Source of the DNA: CAVLCC01 sp963624975
GTDB lineage: Bacteria; Actinomycetota; Coriobacteriia; Coriobacteriales; CADBOM01
DNA length: 27,928 nucleotides
Assembly (NCBI GenBank): GCA_963624975.1
Contig: CAVFRF010000044.1
Location: 1 to 27,928, forward strand
Direction: 5' to 3'
The notes under the pieces are model-generated. The model did no database searches. It was not told the DNA's origin and saw only the letters and a program-made list of their open reading frames with translations. Positions 6,458-15,682 of the stretch are shown here, piece after piece (position 1 is the first letter of the stretch; each line of letters begins with the position of its first letter). A program made the position numbers and the translations under genes.

Positions 6458-9400
6458 CTAGAGCTTCCAGTGCATCACCTTGTAGAACACCGGCTGCAGG
6501 CACGGGCTGTAATACGGGTCGCCCGCCGCGAACAGCTCGCTCCAGCGGCGCATGAGCGTGCCCGTCTCGCGGAAGTGCTGCGGCTTGGGCGCAACGCCGC
6601 GCGATGCCGACTCGTAGTGGTGCAGCTCCACGTCGGGCAGGAACACCACGAGCTTGCCCGCCCGGCGCAGCTTGAGGCAGAAATCCACGTCGTTGTGCTC
6701 GACCGCCAGCTCGGGGTCGAGTCCGCCCACCGCGTCGTAGCTGTCGGCGCTGGTCATGAGGCACGCGCCGCACACCGCGCTGGCATCGCGCTGCAGGTTG
6801 GCGAGGTTCTGGTAGCCGCCGCACTCGCGCGGCAGATGCATGAACTGCAGCGTGGCGCCCTCGACCGCCATGGCCATGCCCGCGTGCTGCACGGTGTCGT
6901 CGGGGTAGTAGAGCTTGGCGCCCACCGCGCCCACCTCCGGCCGCGCACAGTGTCCCAGCATGCGCTCGATCCAGTCGGGGGTGATCGCCTCGGTGTCGTT
7001 GTTGAGGATGAGCAGGTAGTCGCCCTTGGCCTGCGTGCGGCCGAAGTTCACGATCTGCGAGAAGCTGAAGCCCTCGCCCGGCCATCGCACCACGCGCACG
7101 TTGGGATAGCGCCGCCCGACGCTCGCGTAGTAGTCGAACGTGCTCTGCTGGGTGCTGTTGTTCTCCACGACCACGATCTCGTGGTTGCGGTAGGTGCTGA
7201 GCTGCTCGATCGAGTCGATGCATCGCGAGAGCAGCTCGATGTGGTCCTTGCTGGGGATGATGATGGAGACCAGCGGCTCGCCCTCGGACACGGCATAGCG
7301 CACCTCGAACTGAGGCCGGTCGCAAGGCGGCTGGGCCAGATTGGCCCGCTCGGGGTCGAGCGGCTGCACGCTTGCGCGCGCGCCGATGCGCTCGAGATGC
7401 CGCGCGACTGCGAGCGAAGCCGCAACCACGTTCTCGCCGGATGAAGGCGGATTGTCTGCCGGCAGCGCTTCGAACGGCTCCCCTTTTCCGCGGTGGGATT
7501 CGACCAAGGTTGCCACTCTGCGACGAGCCGCGGCCAGAACCGATGTCGCGCGACCGACCGCCTCGGGCGGGGTTGCCGCCGTGCGATGGTACAGCATGCG
7601 AGGCACGTGGTGGATGCGCCGCGCCTTCTCGGAGGCCTGCAGCGCAAGGTCGTGGCACCAGGCTTCGTCGAGCCGTGGGTCGCCAAGCTCGAGCTGATCG
7701 AGCACCGCTTTGCGTATGCAAAGCGTGCGCCCGATGTAGTTGGTGGCGCGCAGCAAGTCGTGATTGAAGCCGCCTTTGAACAGCGGGAGGCGGTGCGTGC
7801 CGTCGCCGTCCAGCTCGTCTTCGTCACAGTAGAGGAAGTCCACGTCGGGCTGCTCGCTCACCGCCTTCGCGAACTCGAACAGCGCATCGGCCTCGAGCAA
7901 GTCACCGCATTCAACGAAGCAGACGAACTCCCCCCGAGCCGCCTCGACACCCTCCGCGATCGCGCGCGACGAACGGATCTTCACGCATTCCCAATTCGCA
8001 TATGTCTGCGCATCTATCGAAGCCAACGTATGTTTTGCGGTGCGTCCACTCCCAACAACGATCACGCTGAACAGCGGCATCTCGGGCAACACCGCCATGC
8101 GCTGCAGCTGCGCCTCGAACTCCCCCACCTTGTGCTCTTCAAACCACTGTGCATAGTAGGGATCGCACCCCGCGTTGTTGTAGAGAAATTCGTCCATGTC
8201 CAGAGATGCACCAGTATTGTGAACAATCTCGGGTCGCTGCACCAGATCGTCCAAAGCGTGGAAGTCGTACAGCTCGTAGCGGATCTTGGAGGTTGGATGC
8301 TCGCCGCTCTCGATCTGGGTGATCAAGTCGGCATATGCGCTCTCTACGCTGAAGGCTTCGCGGACCCTTGGAGCCGTCTCTGCGGCAGACCGCTCGGCTT
8401 CGGCGCAGTTGGCGAGCACTTGCTCGATGGTGCTTGCCAGCGCTTCCACGTCGCCGGATGGGTAGAGGATCCCTGCGTCGAAGCGGTCGTGGATCATCCG
8501 GAATCCGGGGTTGTCGGCCGCCACGACAGGCACTCCATGGGCCAGCGCCTCGGCGAATACGCACCCGAACGTCTCGAGAGGCGACGGCAGCACCACGAGG
8601 TCGCCTTCGCCGACGCAGCTCCACGGGCGCTCGCGAAATCCCAGGAACTCCACGTTTTGCAACCCCGCCTCTGCGATGTAGTCGTCGCATTTGCGCCGGT
8701 AGTCGGTGCCACAGTTGCCGATGAAGGCGACCTGCAAGTCGTCGTGGCCCCTCTCGGCCAGAAGCTTGCAGGCACGCAGAAGCTCGAGGTGGTTCTTGCG
8801 CTCCGACATCAGCCCCACCGACACGACGCGGCGAATCGGACGCGGGGCGGCACCGGGCGCGCCCTCAGCAGCGCCGGCCGCACACTCTCCGCATCCTGCC
8901 ACGCCGGCACCTGCGAAGTCCACATAGGGCAGAAAGGTCCCGATGGGCTTCTCGCCGCACATCTCCGACAGGCAATCGTGAAGCGGGCCGGCAACGCACA
9001 GCACCGCGTCCGACATCTCGCAGACGAAATCCAGCCTGTTGGCAAAGTAGGCGAACTCGCCGTAGGGAAACTCGTGGACGAGCCAGATATGTCGCACGTC
9101 TTCGAGCGCGGCGGCCATGGCTCCCTGGTACACGTTGACGGTGTTGCTCACCACCACGTCGATGCCGTTGCCGGCGATGACCTCGCGAATCTGCCGGATA
9201 GCCGCAAGGTCGCCCTGGCCACCCGCGCGCCTCGCAAGCTGCGCGTTGGGGGCATCGGGCCACCAGTCAAGCCCTCGCACCCCCACGGGCACGACTCCTG
9301 CAGCGGCCAGCTCGCTGCGCAGCCACTCCTTCTCGCCCGGATTGCCCTCGGGAAACGCGTCGAACACCCTGTGCCCGACCCTCGTCAAGTGGCGCATCAG

Positions 9401-9469
9401 CTCGTGCACGCTGCGCTCGGCGCCGCCCTCGAGGTCGCCGCAGGGAGATATGAACAGCACGTTCTTCAA
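6458..9469 (-). CDS. Three-domain glycosyltransferase (GT4 + GT2-like + GT2)
   Basis: 1003 residues from a TTG start, chosen because GGAGGT lies eight bases upstream and KNVLFISPCGDLEGGAE is a normal GT4 N-terminus. An ATG at 9598 in the same frame would add 43 Arg/Ala-rich residues with no ribosome site. Residues 1-390: GT-B fold GT4, with GLMSERKNHLELLRAC (219-234) and EALAHGVPVVAADNPG (307-322). Residues about 465-640: a GT2-type domain where the usual DxDD metal site reads ECGD (520-523), although CDEDELDGDG (548-557) remains. Residues about 730-960: a second GT2 domain with LVSIIIPSKD and the metal site ILNNDTE (821-827), like rhamnosyltransferases. No membrane helices. It probably builds a cell-surface polysaccharide using two or three sugar transfers. 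It follows kup by 157 bp on the same strand, with no other polysaccharide gene nearby. Confidence 0.9.
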   Translation of the reverse strand: MKNVLFISPCGDLEGGAERSVHELMRHLTRVGHRVFDAFPEGNPGEKEWLRSELAAAGVVPVGVRGLDWWPDAPNAQLARRAGGQGDLAAIRQIREVIAGNGIDVVVSNTVNVYQGAMAAALEDVRHIWLVHEFPYGEFAYFANRLDFVCEMSDAVLCVAGPLHDCLSEMCGEKPIGTFLPYVDFAGAGVAGCGECAAGAAEGAPGAAPRPIRRVVSVGLMSERKNHLELLRACKLLAERGHDDLQVAFIGNCGTDYRRKCDDYIAEAGLQNVEFLGFRERPWSCVGEGDLVVLPSPLETFGCVFAEALAHGVPVVAADNPGFRMIHDRFDAGILYPSGDVEALASTIEQVLANCAEAERSAAETAPRVREAFSVESAYADLITQIESGEHPTSKIRYELYDFHALDDLVQRPEIVHNTGASLDMDEFLYNNAGCDPYYAQWFEEHKVGEFEAQLQRMAVLPEMPLFSVIVVGSGRTAKHTLASIDAQTYANWECVKIRSSRAIAEGVEAARGEFVCFVECGDLLEADALFEFAKAVSEQPDVDFLYCDEDELDGDGTHRLPLFKGGFNHDLLRATNYIGRTLCIRKAVLDQLELGDPRLDEAWCHDLALQASEKARRIHHVPRMLYHRTAATPPEAVGRATSVLAAARRRVATLVESHRGKGEPFEALPADNPPSSGENVVAASLAVARHLERIGARASVQPLDPERANLAQPPCDRPQFEVRYAVSEGEPLVSIIIPSKDHIELLSRCIDSIEQLSTYRNHEIVVVENNSTQQSTFDYYASVGRRYPNVRVVRWPGEGFSFSQIVNFGRTQAKGDYLLILNNDTEAITPDWIERMLGHCARPEVGAVGAKLYYPDDTVQHAGMAMAVEGATLQFMHLPRECGGYQNLANLQRDASAVCGACLMTSADSYDAVGGLDPELAVEHNDVDFCLKLRRAGKLVVFLPDVELHHYESASRGVAPKPQHFRETGTLMRRWSELFAAGDPYYSPCLQPVFYKVMHWKL

Positions 9470-9626
9470 AGTCGCCCACCTCCGACGGCACCGCGCGTCG
9501 CGCCCGCCGCGCCTTGCTGTCACCGTACTCTCGGCGTCTACATCGACAGCACGGCCGAAGCGCATGTTCGATGAACACGCTCGAGCCGCCGAGGCCATGC
9601 CGCCTCATATGATAGCCGTGCGCAGT

Positions 9627-11972
9627 CTAATCTTCTTCCTTGTGGCCGGGCTTGACCGGGTCGAAGCTCGCGGTGTCGCCTCCCACGAGGTCGGAGCCGG
9701 CACGGGCACGGTTGCTCTCGCGGTCGCCGCGAGTGTCCACGCTGAAGATGTCGTCTTCCCCGTCCACGTCCGCGCCAGCGTCCGCACTCGCGTCCGCGTG
9801 CGCAACCTCCAGCTTCTCGAGCGGCCCGTGCGCGCCAGGGTCGTCCTCCACCATCGCGATGCGCGTGAGCTTCTCCTGCGCCTTCTTCTTGGAGAACAGC
9901 GGCACGTACTCCACGATCACGCTCGAGCTGCCCAGGCCGTACCAGCGGACCGGCGAGCCGCACAGGCCGCGGATCGCGTACTTGAGCTTCATCACATGAT
10001 AGTCGCGCGCCGCCAGCCCGGTGTCGGAATTGATGACCTTGCGGATGAGGCAGTAGCGGAAGTCGCCGATGGCGCTCTTGGTGCGGAAGATCGAGTACTT
10101 GTGGTGCTGCGGCTCGATCTGCCCGCTCTCCACCAGCTCGGCCACCACCTGGTGCAGGTAGCTGCTCACCTGCTGATCGACCTTGAAGCCCAGGCGCAGC
10201 TGCACCTTGAACAGGAAGTCGGTGCCAAAGTCGTTGACGGTGTACTCGCGCGTGAACGGGTCGTCGGTTACGTGCACGTTCACGAAGTAGTACGCCCGCG
10301 CGCGCTTGGGCTGCCGGTCCAGGATGGAGTAGAGGATGTCGCGGTCGAGCTTGCCCGCCGACGAGTCGTTGGTCACGAACACCAGGTTGTCGGTGAGGCG
10401 GTGGAACTCGTCGTCGGCACGCAGCGCGGAGAGCTGGTCGATGTAGCTCTCCAGCGGCAGATACACCGTCTGCGCGCGCTCGATGGCGGTGCCGCGCCGC
10501 CAGATGTACATCACGGCGAAGAGCAGCCCGGCCACGATGACCATCACGTAGCCTCCGGCGAAGAACTTGACGATGCTCGAGGCAAAGATCAGCAGCTCGA
10601 TGGCGCAGAACACGACGGCGAACAGCACCGCCAGAGCCGGCTTGCCGCGCACGCTGCCGATGTAGGCCGTGAGCAGCACCGTGGTCATGAGCATGGTGAT
10701 GGTGATGGCCAGGCCGTACGCCGCCTCCATGTGCTCGGAAGTCTGGAACAGCAGCACGATCGCCACGGTGGAGACCCACATCACAGAGTTGACCAGCGGA
10801 ATGTAGATCTGGCCCTTGGTGGCCGACGGGTAGTTGATGCGCATGTGCGGCATGAGGTCGAGGCGCGCGGCCTCGCTCACCAGCGTGTAGGCTCCGGTGA
10901 TGAGCGCCTGCGACGCGATGATGGCCGCAACGGTGGAAAGCGCGATGGCGAACGGGCGCACCACCCCGGGAAGCATGAGGTAGAAGGGGTTGACGAGGCC
11001 CGCAAGCGCGGGGTCGGCGGGGTTGCATCCCAGCAGCCAGGCGCCTTGCCCCAGGTAGTTGAGGATGAGGCAGAGCTTGACGACGGGCCACGACGCGTAG
11101 ATGTTGCGCTTGCCCACGTGTCCCATGTCGGAGTAGAGCGCCTCGGCGCCGGTGGACGAGAGGAACACGAAGCCCATGATCTGCAGGCCGTGGACGTTGT
11201 TGGGGCTTGCCAGGAACTCGATGCCGTAGACGGGGTTGAACGCCTTGAGCACCGCGGGGTTGCCGAACAGGTTGAGCAGTCCCGCGCCGCCCAGGAATAG
11301 GAACCACACCGCCATCACCGGGCCGAAGAACTTGCCGATGGAGCTTGTGCCGGCGCGCTGCACCGCGAACAGCAGGCAGATGATCGCGATGGTGATCACC
11401 ATCACCATGGTGGGGCCGTCGCCCAGGATCTGCTCGCCCAGCGGGATGGTGCGCAGGCCCTCGATGGCGGTGGTCACCGTAACGGCGGGGGTCAGGATGC
11501 CATCGGCCAGCAGCGCCGCGCCTCCCACCATGGCGGGGATAATGAGCCATTTGGCGCACTTTCGCACGAGCGAATACAGCGCGAAGATGCCGCCCTCGTT
11601 GTGGTTGTCGGCCTTCATGGCGATGAGCACGTACTTCACGGTGGTCACGAGCGTCATGGTCCAGATGATGAGCGACAGCGCGCCCACCACGGTTTCCTCG
11701 GTAACGCTGGCGATGCCGCCGTTGTTGGACACGATCGACTTGAGCGTGTACATGGGGCTGGTGCCGATGTCGCCGTACACCACGCCCAGCGTAACGAGCA
11801 CCATGCCGGCCGAAAGCGGTATGCCGCCCTTGGCGCGCTTGCGCGCGGGGGCGGGCGCGGTGGTGTGGCCGCCCGCAGGTGCGGGAGCGGAGTCGCCCGC
11901 GTGGCCGGGGGTGCACGCGTGGCCGGGGGTGCACGCGTGGCCGCGCGAGGAGTTTTTGATCGAAGGTTTCAT
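9627..11972 (-). CDS. kup: Kup-family potassium uptake transporter
   Basis: 781 residues. TLGVVYGDIGTSPMYTLKSI (61-80) is the hallmark of Kup/HAK/KT transporters, which import K+ together with protons. About twelve membrane helices fill residues 55-490, followed by the usual cytoplasmic domain (about 500-690). Two additions are unusual. The first 50 residues are a low-complexity Gly/His/Ala/Pro leader containing an exact 18-bp tandem repeat (11901-11936), seen as a doubled GHACTP. The end is an acidic tail of about 60 residues, rich in Asp and Gly, ending HKEED. The start has GGAGCG just upstream of ATG. A TATATT box in the 270-bp gap to the divergent kinase could be its -10. No c-di-AMP riboswitch was recognised upstream. 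Confidence 0.95.
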   Translation of the reverse strand: MKPSIKNSSRGHACTPGHACTPGHAGDSAPAPAGGHTTAPAPARKRAKGGIPLSAGMVLVTLGVVYGDIGTSPMYTLKSIVSNNGGIASVTEETVVGALSLIIWTMTLVTTVKYVLIAMKADNHNEGGIFALYSLVRKCAKWLIIPAMVGGAALLADGILTPAVTVTTAIEGLRTIPLGEQILGDGPTMVMVITIAIICLLFAVQRAGTSSIGKFFGPVMAVWFLFLGGAGLLNLFGNPAVLKAFNPVYGIEFLASPNNVHGLQIMGFVFLSSTGAEALYSDMGHVGKRNIYASWPVVKLCLILNYLGQGAWLLGCNPADPALAGLVNPFYLMLPGVVRPFAIALSTVAAIIASQALITGAYTLVSEAARLDLMPHMRINYPSATKGQIYIPLVNSVMWVSTVAIVLLFQTSEHMEAAYGLAITITMLMTTVLLTAYIGSVRGKPALAVLFAVVFCAIELLIFASSIVKFFAGGYVMVIVAGLLFAVMYIWRRGTAIERAQTVYLPLESYIDQLSALRADDEFHRLTDNLVFVTNDSSAGKLDRDILYSILDRQPKRARAYYFVNVHVTDDPFTREYTVNDFGTDFLFKVQLRLGFKVDQQVSSYLHQVVAELVESGQIEPQHHKYSIFRTKSAIGDFRYCLIRKVINSDTGLAARDYHVMKLKYAIRGLCGSPVRWYGLGSSSVIVEYVPLFSKKKAQEKLTRIAMVEDDPGAHGPLEKLEVAHADASADAGADVDGEDDIFSVDTRGDRESNRARAGSDLVGGDTASFDPVKPGHKEED
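11901..11936. repeat. 18-bp exact tandem duplication inside kup
   Basis: Two perfect copies of an 18-bp unit (GTGGCCGGGGGTGCACGC) in the 5' coding end of kup, followed by a partial third. The unit is in frame (six codons), so copy-number change would lengthen the N-terminal leader without breaking the gene. Confidence 0.8.
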
Positions 11973-12215
11973 TTCGCTCCAGATTCGATGACAGATGTTG
12001 CTGCAGGGCGGAGCGCCGGAGTGCGCCGCATTGCAGCCTGCGAACTCTTCAAATATAGCCTTTCGAGATTGGGAGCATCTTTGAGTTTGGTCTAGGGATA
12101 GTTTGGGGCGGCAGGCTTGCCTATGGGGCGGAGGGGCGGCCTGCGGGCATAGCCGTTCGAGCCGTTTGGCTTGGTGGGTTTACTCACCTAGCTGCATAAA
12201 CAGGCCTGCGTCATC

Positions 12216-12221
12216 TATAAT
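12216..12221 (+). promoter_or_regulatory. Candidate -10 box of the second hybrid kinase
   Basis: A perfect TATAAT 21 bp before the ATG at 12243. No convincing -35 stands 16-18 bp upstream (12193-12198 reads TGCATA). The short leader holds AAAGGAAG as ribosome binding site. The rest of the 270-bp divergent region (11973-12242) shows only GC-rich imperfect inverted repeats. Confidence 0.5.
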
Positions 12222-12242
12222 TTTCGCGTCGAAAGGAAGTTC

Positions 12243-14720
12243 ATGAGCGCAGACACCATCAGCACATCCGGCGTGGACGTAAACGCCGTAATCTCCGACC
12301 TCGCCGGTGCCAGCATCGGCATAGGCGTGATCGGCGGCTATTGCGAAGACGGGTTCCCGTTCTTCTACGCCAACAACGCCATGGTCGCCATGCTGGGCTA
12401 CGCCGATACGGACGATCTCGTGCAGGGCATCGACGGCATGGTGGGCAACATGATCCATCCCGACGACACGCCACAGGTCCTGGAAGACATCGGACCGGAG
12501 TACTACGAGGGTCTCGTGTACGAAACCCAGTACCGCATGAAGCGCAAGAACGGCAGCTGGTTCTGGACCACCGACCGCGGCAAGGTCGTACGTGCCGACG
12601 ACGGGCGTCTGGCCATCCTGAGCGTGTGCAGCGACATGACCGACTTCATGCGCCGCCATGCCGAGCTCGAGCGGCAGATGAGCCAGAACCTCGAGATCAT
12701 CAACGCGCTGGGCAGCGAGTACAGCAACCTCTTCCTCATCAACATCGAGACGGGCGCCTACACGCACTTTCGAGTCGACGAGACGGGGATGCACAAGCCC
12801 GCCATCGACGCGGCGCGCATGTGCGAGAACTACCACGACGGCCTTGCGGCCTATATCGAGAGGTTCGTTGCCGAAGACGACCGCGAGCGCATGCTCGAGC
12901 AAACCACGACCGCGGCCCTTCTGGCCGCCACGCCCGAGAGCGGCATCCATTCCATCGGGTACAAGCGCATAGACGGCGACGCCACCTACCACTACCAGCT
13001 CAACTCCGCCAAGTTCACCGACGACAACGGCGTGCAGTTCCTGGTGCTGGGCTTCCGCGACGTAAACGACATCGTGAGCGAGCAGATCAAGCAGGCCGAC
13101 CTGCTGCGCGATGCCCTCATGGCGGCAGAGCATGCCAACCGCGCCAAGACCACCTTCCTCAACAACATGAGCCACGACATCCGCACGCCTATGAACGCGA
13201 TCATGGGCTACACGGCGCTGGCGGCCGCGCACATCGACAACCCCGAGCAGGTGCGCGACTACCTCTCCAAGATCACCACTTCGAGCAGCCACCTGCTCTC
13301 GCTCATCAACGACGTGCTGGACATGAGCCGCATCGAGAGCGGCAAGGTCAACATCGAGGAGAAGGACATGAGCCTTCCCGACGTGATGCACGACATCCGC
13401 ACCATCATGCAGGCCAACGTGAACGCCAAGCAGCTCGACTTCCTGATCGACACCGTGGACGTGATCCACGAGCACGTGATCTGCGACAGCCTGCGCCTCG
13501 AGCAGGTGTTGCTCAACATGCTGAGCAACACGGTGAAGTTCACCAAGCCGGGCGGCACCATGGCGCTGCGCATCATAGAGAAGCCGTGCAGCAGCTCGGG
13601 CTACGCGCACTACGAGTTCCACGTCAAGGACAACGGCATCGGCATGAGCCAGGAGTTCCAGAAGCACATCTTCGAGCCGTTTACCCGCGAGAAGAACTCC
13701 ACCGTGAGCGGCATCCAGGGCACGGGCCTGGGCATGGCCATTACCAAGAACATCGTGGACATGATGGGCGGCGAGATCACGGTTAGCAGCAAGCTGGGCG
13801 TGGGCTCGGAATTCGTGGTGAGCCTGGACTGCAAGATCAGCTGCGAGCCAGTGGAGCAGGGCGTGATCGAGGAGATGCGCGGCATGCGCGCCCTCGTGGC
13901 CGACGACGACTCGCACACCGCCATCAGCGTGAGCAACATGCTCAAGTCGGTGGGCCTGCGCAGCGACTGGACGCTCTCCGGCAAGGAGGCCGTGCTCCGC
14001 GCCAGGGTGGCCGCCGAGGAAGCCGACGAGTACGCTGCCTACATCATCGACTGGCTCATGCCCGACATGAACGGCATCGAGACGGTGCGCCAGATTCGCC
14101 GGCACATTTCCAACGACTCGGTGCCCATCATCGTGCTCACCGCCTACGACTGGGGCGAGATCGAGGCGGAGGCCCGTGAGGCCGGAGTGACCGGGTTCGT
14201 GTCGAAGCCCATCTTCATGTCGGAGCTGAGGCACGTGCTGGTCTCGGCATACGAGACCAGAGATGCCCTGCCCAGCTCCGAGTCGCCGGCGTTCGATGCG
14301 ATGCTGCCCGCCTACGAGGACGAGAAGGTCGAAGGCACCCGGGTGCTGCTGGTGGAGGACAACGCCACCAACCAGGAGATTGCACAGGCCATCTTGGAGC
14401 AGCACGGCATCGTGGTGAGCATCGCCCGCGACGGCGACGAAGCCGTGGACGCGATGCGGCAAGCCGATGCCCACACGTACGACCTGGTGTTCATGGACAT
14501 CCAGATGCCACGCATGAACGGCTACGACGCAACCCGGGCGATTCGCAACCTGGGCGAAGTGGGCCGCCAGATCCCGATCGTGGCCATGACGGCCAACGCC
14601 TTCGAAGAAGACCGCGCACTTGCCATGCAGGCCGGCATGAACGACTACGTGACCAAGCCCATCGACGTAGGCCAGCTGCTAGGCGTGATCGAGAAGTACG
14701 TGCACGGCAACGAGCAGTAG
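12243..14720 (+). CDS. Soluble hybrid sensor histidine kinase with two receiver domains
   Basis: 825 residues with no membrane helices. A PAS domain of PAS_3 type occupies about 20-135 (FFYANNAMVAMLGY, YRMKRKNGSWFWTTDRG). A second, diverged PAS-like region lies at 150-280. HisKA holds NNMSHDIRTPMNAIMG with phospho-accepting His311. The ATPase domain shows LLNMLSNTVKFTKPGG (423-438), DNGIGM (463-468) and GTGLGMAITKNIV (493-505). Receiver 1 (about 547-668) has DDD at 554-556, Asp603 in YIIDWLMPDMNG and Lys655. Receiver 2 (about 698-820) has EDN at 705-707, Asp752 in VFMDIQMPRMNG and Lys805. Both receivers look intact, suggesting an internal phosphorelay or a phosphate sink. No output domain is fused and no response-regulator gene is adjacent. 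It shares its domain plan with the kinase at 4219-6246. Confidence 0.94.
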   Translation: MSADTISTSGVDVNAVISDLAGASIGIGVIGGYCEDGFPFFYANNAMVAMLGYADTDDLVQGIDGMVGNMIHPDDTPQVLEDIGPEYYEGLVYETQYRMKRKNGSWFWTTDRGKVVRADDGRLAILSVCSDMTDFMRRHAELERQMSQNLEIINALGSEYSNLFLINIETGAYTHFRVDETGMHKPAIDAARMCENYHDGLAAYIERFVAEDDRERMLEQTTTAALLAATPESGIHSIGYKRIDGDATYHYQLNSAKFTDDNGVQFLVLGFRDVNDIVSEQIKQADLLRDALMAAEHANRAKTTFLNNMSHDIRTPMNAIMGYTALAAAHIDNPEQVRDYLSKITTSSSHLLSLINDVLDMSRIESGKVNIEEKDMSLPDVMHDIRTIMQANVNAKQLDFLIDTVDVIHEHVICDSLRLEQVLLNMLSNTVKFTKPGGTMALRIIEKPCSSSGYAHYEFHVKDNGIGMSQEFQKHIFEPFTREKNSTVSGIQGTGLGMAITKNIVDMMGGEITVSSKLGVGSEFVVSLDCKISCEPVEQGVIEEMRGMRALVADDDSHTAISVSNMLKSVGLRSDWTLSGKEAVLRARVAAEEADEYAAYIIDWLMPDMNGIETVRQIRRHISNDSVPIIVLTAYDWGEIEAEAREAGVTGFVSKPIFMSELRHVLVSAYETRDALPSSESPAFDAMLPAYEDEKVEGTRVLLVEDNATNQEIAQAILEQHGIVVSIARDGDEAVDAMRQADAHTYDLVFMDIQMPRMNGYDATRAIRNLGEVGRQIPIVAMTANAFEEDRALAMQAGMNDYVTKPIDVGQLLGVIEKYVHGNEQ

Positions 14721-14800
14721 TAGCCGGCGAGAAGACACAGCAGTAGCGGAAGCACTCGCGAGCGCAACCGAACGAAGCCGCCTTCAGATTGGTCTGGGCG

Positions 14801-15262
14801 CTACTCCAGCTCAATCTCCTCGTAGATCAGCCCCTTCGTATCCTCGAGGTAGGCGAACCACTCGTCGCAGTCGCACACCCTGATGAACGACTTCTCGAAG
14901 TCCTTCTTGTTGCGAGTGATGATGGCCTTGGCCTTAACCTTGCGCGCGCATTCATACAAACAGGCATCCTCAAAGTCAACCCAGGGAGATTCGAGCGCCG
15001 CATCAATATCCGGCTCCGCCAATGAGCAGATATGAATGAACTTTCCGATTTTGCGGATTTTGGCCTTCACCCTCTCGGCTTCCGATGCACGTCCTCCATT
15101 TGAGAGAATATAGAACACGTCGGTAACTTGGGATGCCCCAATCCATAAGTTGAATTCACCCAGTATTCCAAGAAGCATGAGTTTTCGTGCGCTCTGCGTA
15201 TATCCTGGACGTTCATCGAGATAGTCAATGATGACATTGGTATCGAGAAACAGATTTTCCAT
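14801..15262 (-). CDS. PIN-domain toxin of a type II toxin-antitoxin pair
   Basis: 153 residues. PIN-fold nuclease with the acidic metal-binding residues visible at Asp7 (FLDTNVIIDYL), Asp48 (SQVTDVFYILSN) and the cluster Asp96/Glu98/Asp99 (VDFEDACLYECA), then ITRNKKDF (115-122). This order matches the PIN_3 branch. Such proteins usually cleave RNA and are held inactive by an antitoxin made from the same operon. The antitoxin gene ends 15 bases upstream, and AGAGGG in that gap serves as ribosome binding site nine bases before ATG. Codon use is less GC-biased than in neighbouring genes, which suggests horizontal transfer. No degradation is seen. Confidence 0.88.
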   Translation of the reverse strand: MENLFLDTNVIIDYLDERPGYTQSARKLMLLGILGEFNLWIGASQVTDVFYILSNGGRASEAERVKAKIRKIGKFIHICSLAEPDIDAALESPWVDFEDACLYECARKVKAKAIITRNKKDFEKSFIRVCDCDEWFAYLEDTKGLIYEEIELE

Positions 15263-15277
15263 TTGAGCATTCCCTCT

Positions 15278-15577
15278 CTACAAGAGTCCTTTAGCCTTGA
15301 GCCGCTCGAGCTTGGCTTCTTTGGCGGTCATGGTGGAATAAGCACCGGACGTCATTCGTTCTGGAATGCTGTCGACGAAGGCGATCGCTTCTGCAATCTC
15401 TTCCTTCGTGTGTCTGTGTCTCATCCCCGTGGAGAACGGGAGCTCCTGCTTCTCGATCACGTAGTCGAATAGCTGGTTGACCACTTGCGATGGGTTGGTG
15501 CCGAGCTGCTCGAGAATGCGGTTGCAGGCATCTTTCTTTTCCTGAGACATACGTGCGGTGACCATTGCATCTGCCAT
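15278..15577 (-). CDS. RelB/DinJ-family antitoxin
   Basis: 99 residues. VTARMSQEKKDACNRILEQL followed by GTNPSQVVNQLFDYVIEKQ and ELPF is the ribbon-helix-helix N-terminus of RelB/DinJ antitoxins, which bind operator DNA as dimers. The C-terminal half (about 50-99) is the toxin-binding part. The ATG at 15577 is fixed by AGGAGG exactly six bases upstream; an earlier ATG at 15628 would run through the operator. RelB/DinJ proteins normally accompany RelE/YafQ-type toxins, but here the partner is a PIN nuclease. Confidence 0.88.
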   Translation of the reverse strand: MADAMVTARMSQEKKDACNRILEQLGTNPSQVVNQLFDYVIEKQELPFSTGMRHRHTKEEIAEAIAFVDSIPERMTSGAYSTMTAKEAKLERLKAKGLL

Positions 15578-15597
15578 TGCAAACCTCCTTAGTAGTA

Positions 15598-15630
15598 CGT
15601 TGTACAAAACAGAGTGTATCACGTACAACG
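15598..15630. promoter_or_regulatory. Inverted-repeat operator of the toxin-antitoxin operon
   Basis: CGTTGTAC (15598-15605) and its exact inverse GTACAACG (15623-15630) lie 20-50 bp before the antitoxin ATG, and the first arm also contains a GTAC-GTT-GTAC half palindrome. Position and symmetry fit autoregulation by a ribbon-helix-helix antitoxin. Binding is inferred. Confidence 0.7.
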
Positions 15631-15682
15631 CATAAGCGCAAGCACATTCTGGCCGCTAGACTGGCATTTCCTCAGCACACAA

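Noticed and set aside
9556..9570. LexA-type SOS box upstream of the glycosyltransferase
   Set aside because: The CGAA...TTCG arms are separated by seven bases instead of six and the inner bases do not match the CGAAC-N4-GTTCG consensus.
9117..11300. Long plus-strand open frame opposite kup and the glycosyltransferase
   Set aside because: Antisense shadow of two clear genes; His/Val/Asp-rich composition without domains.
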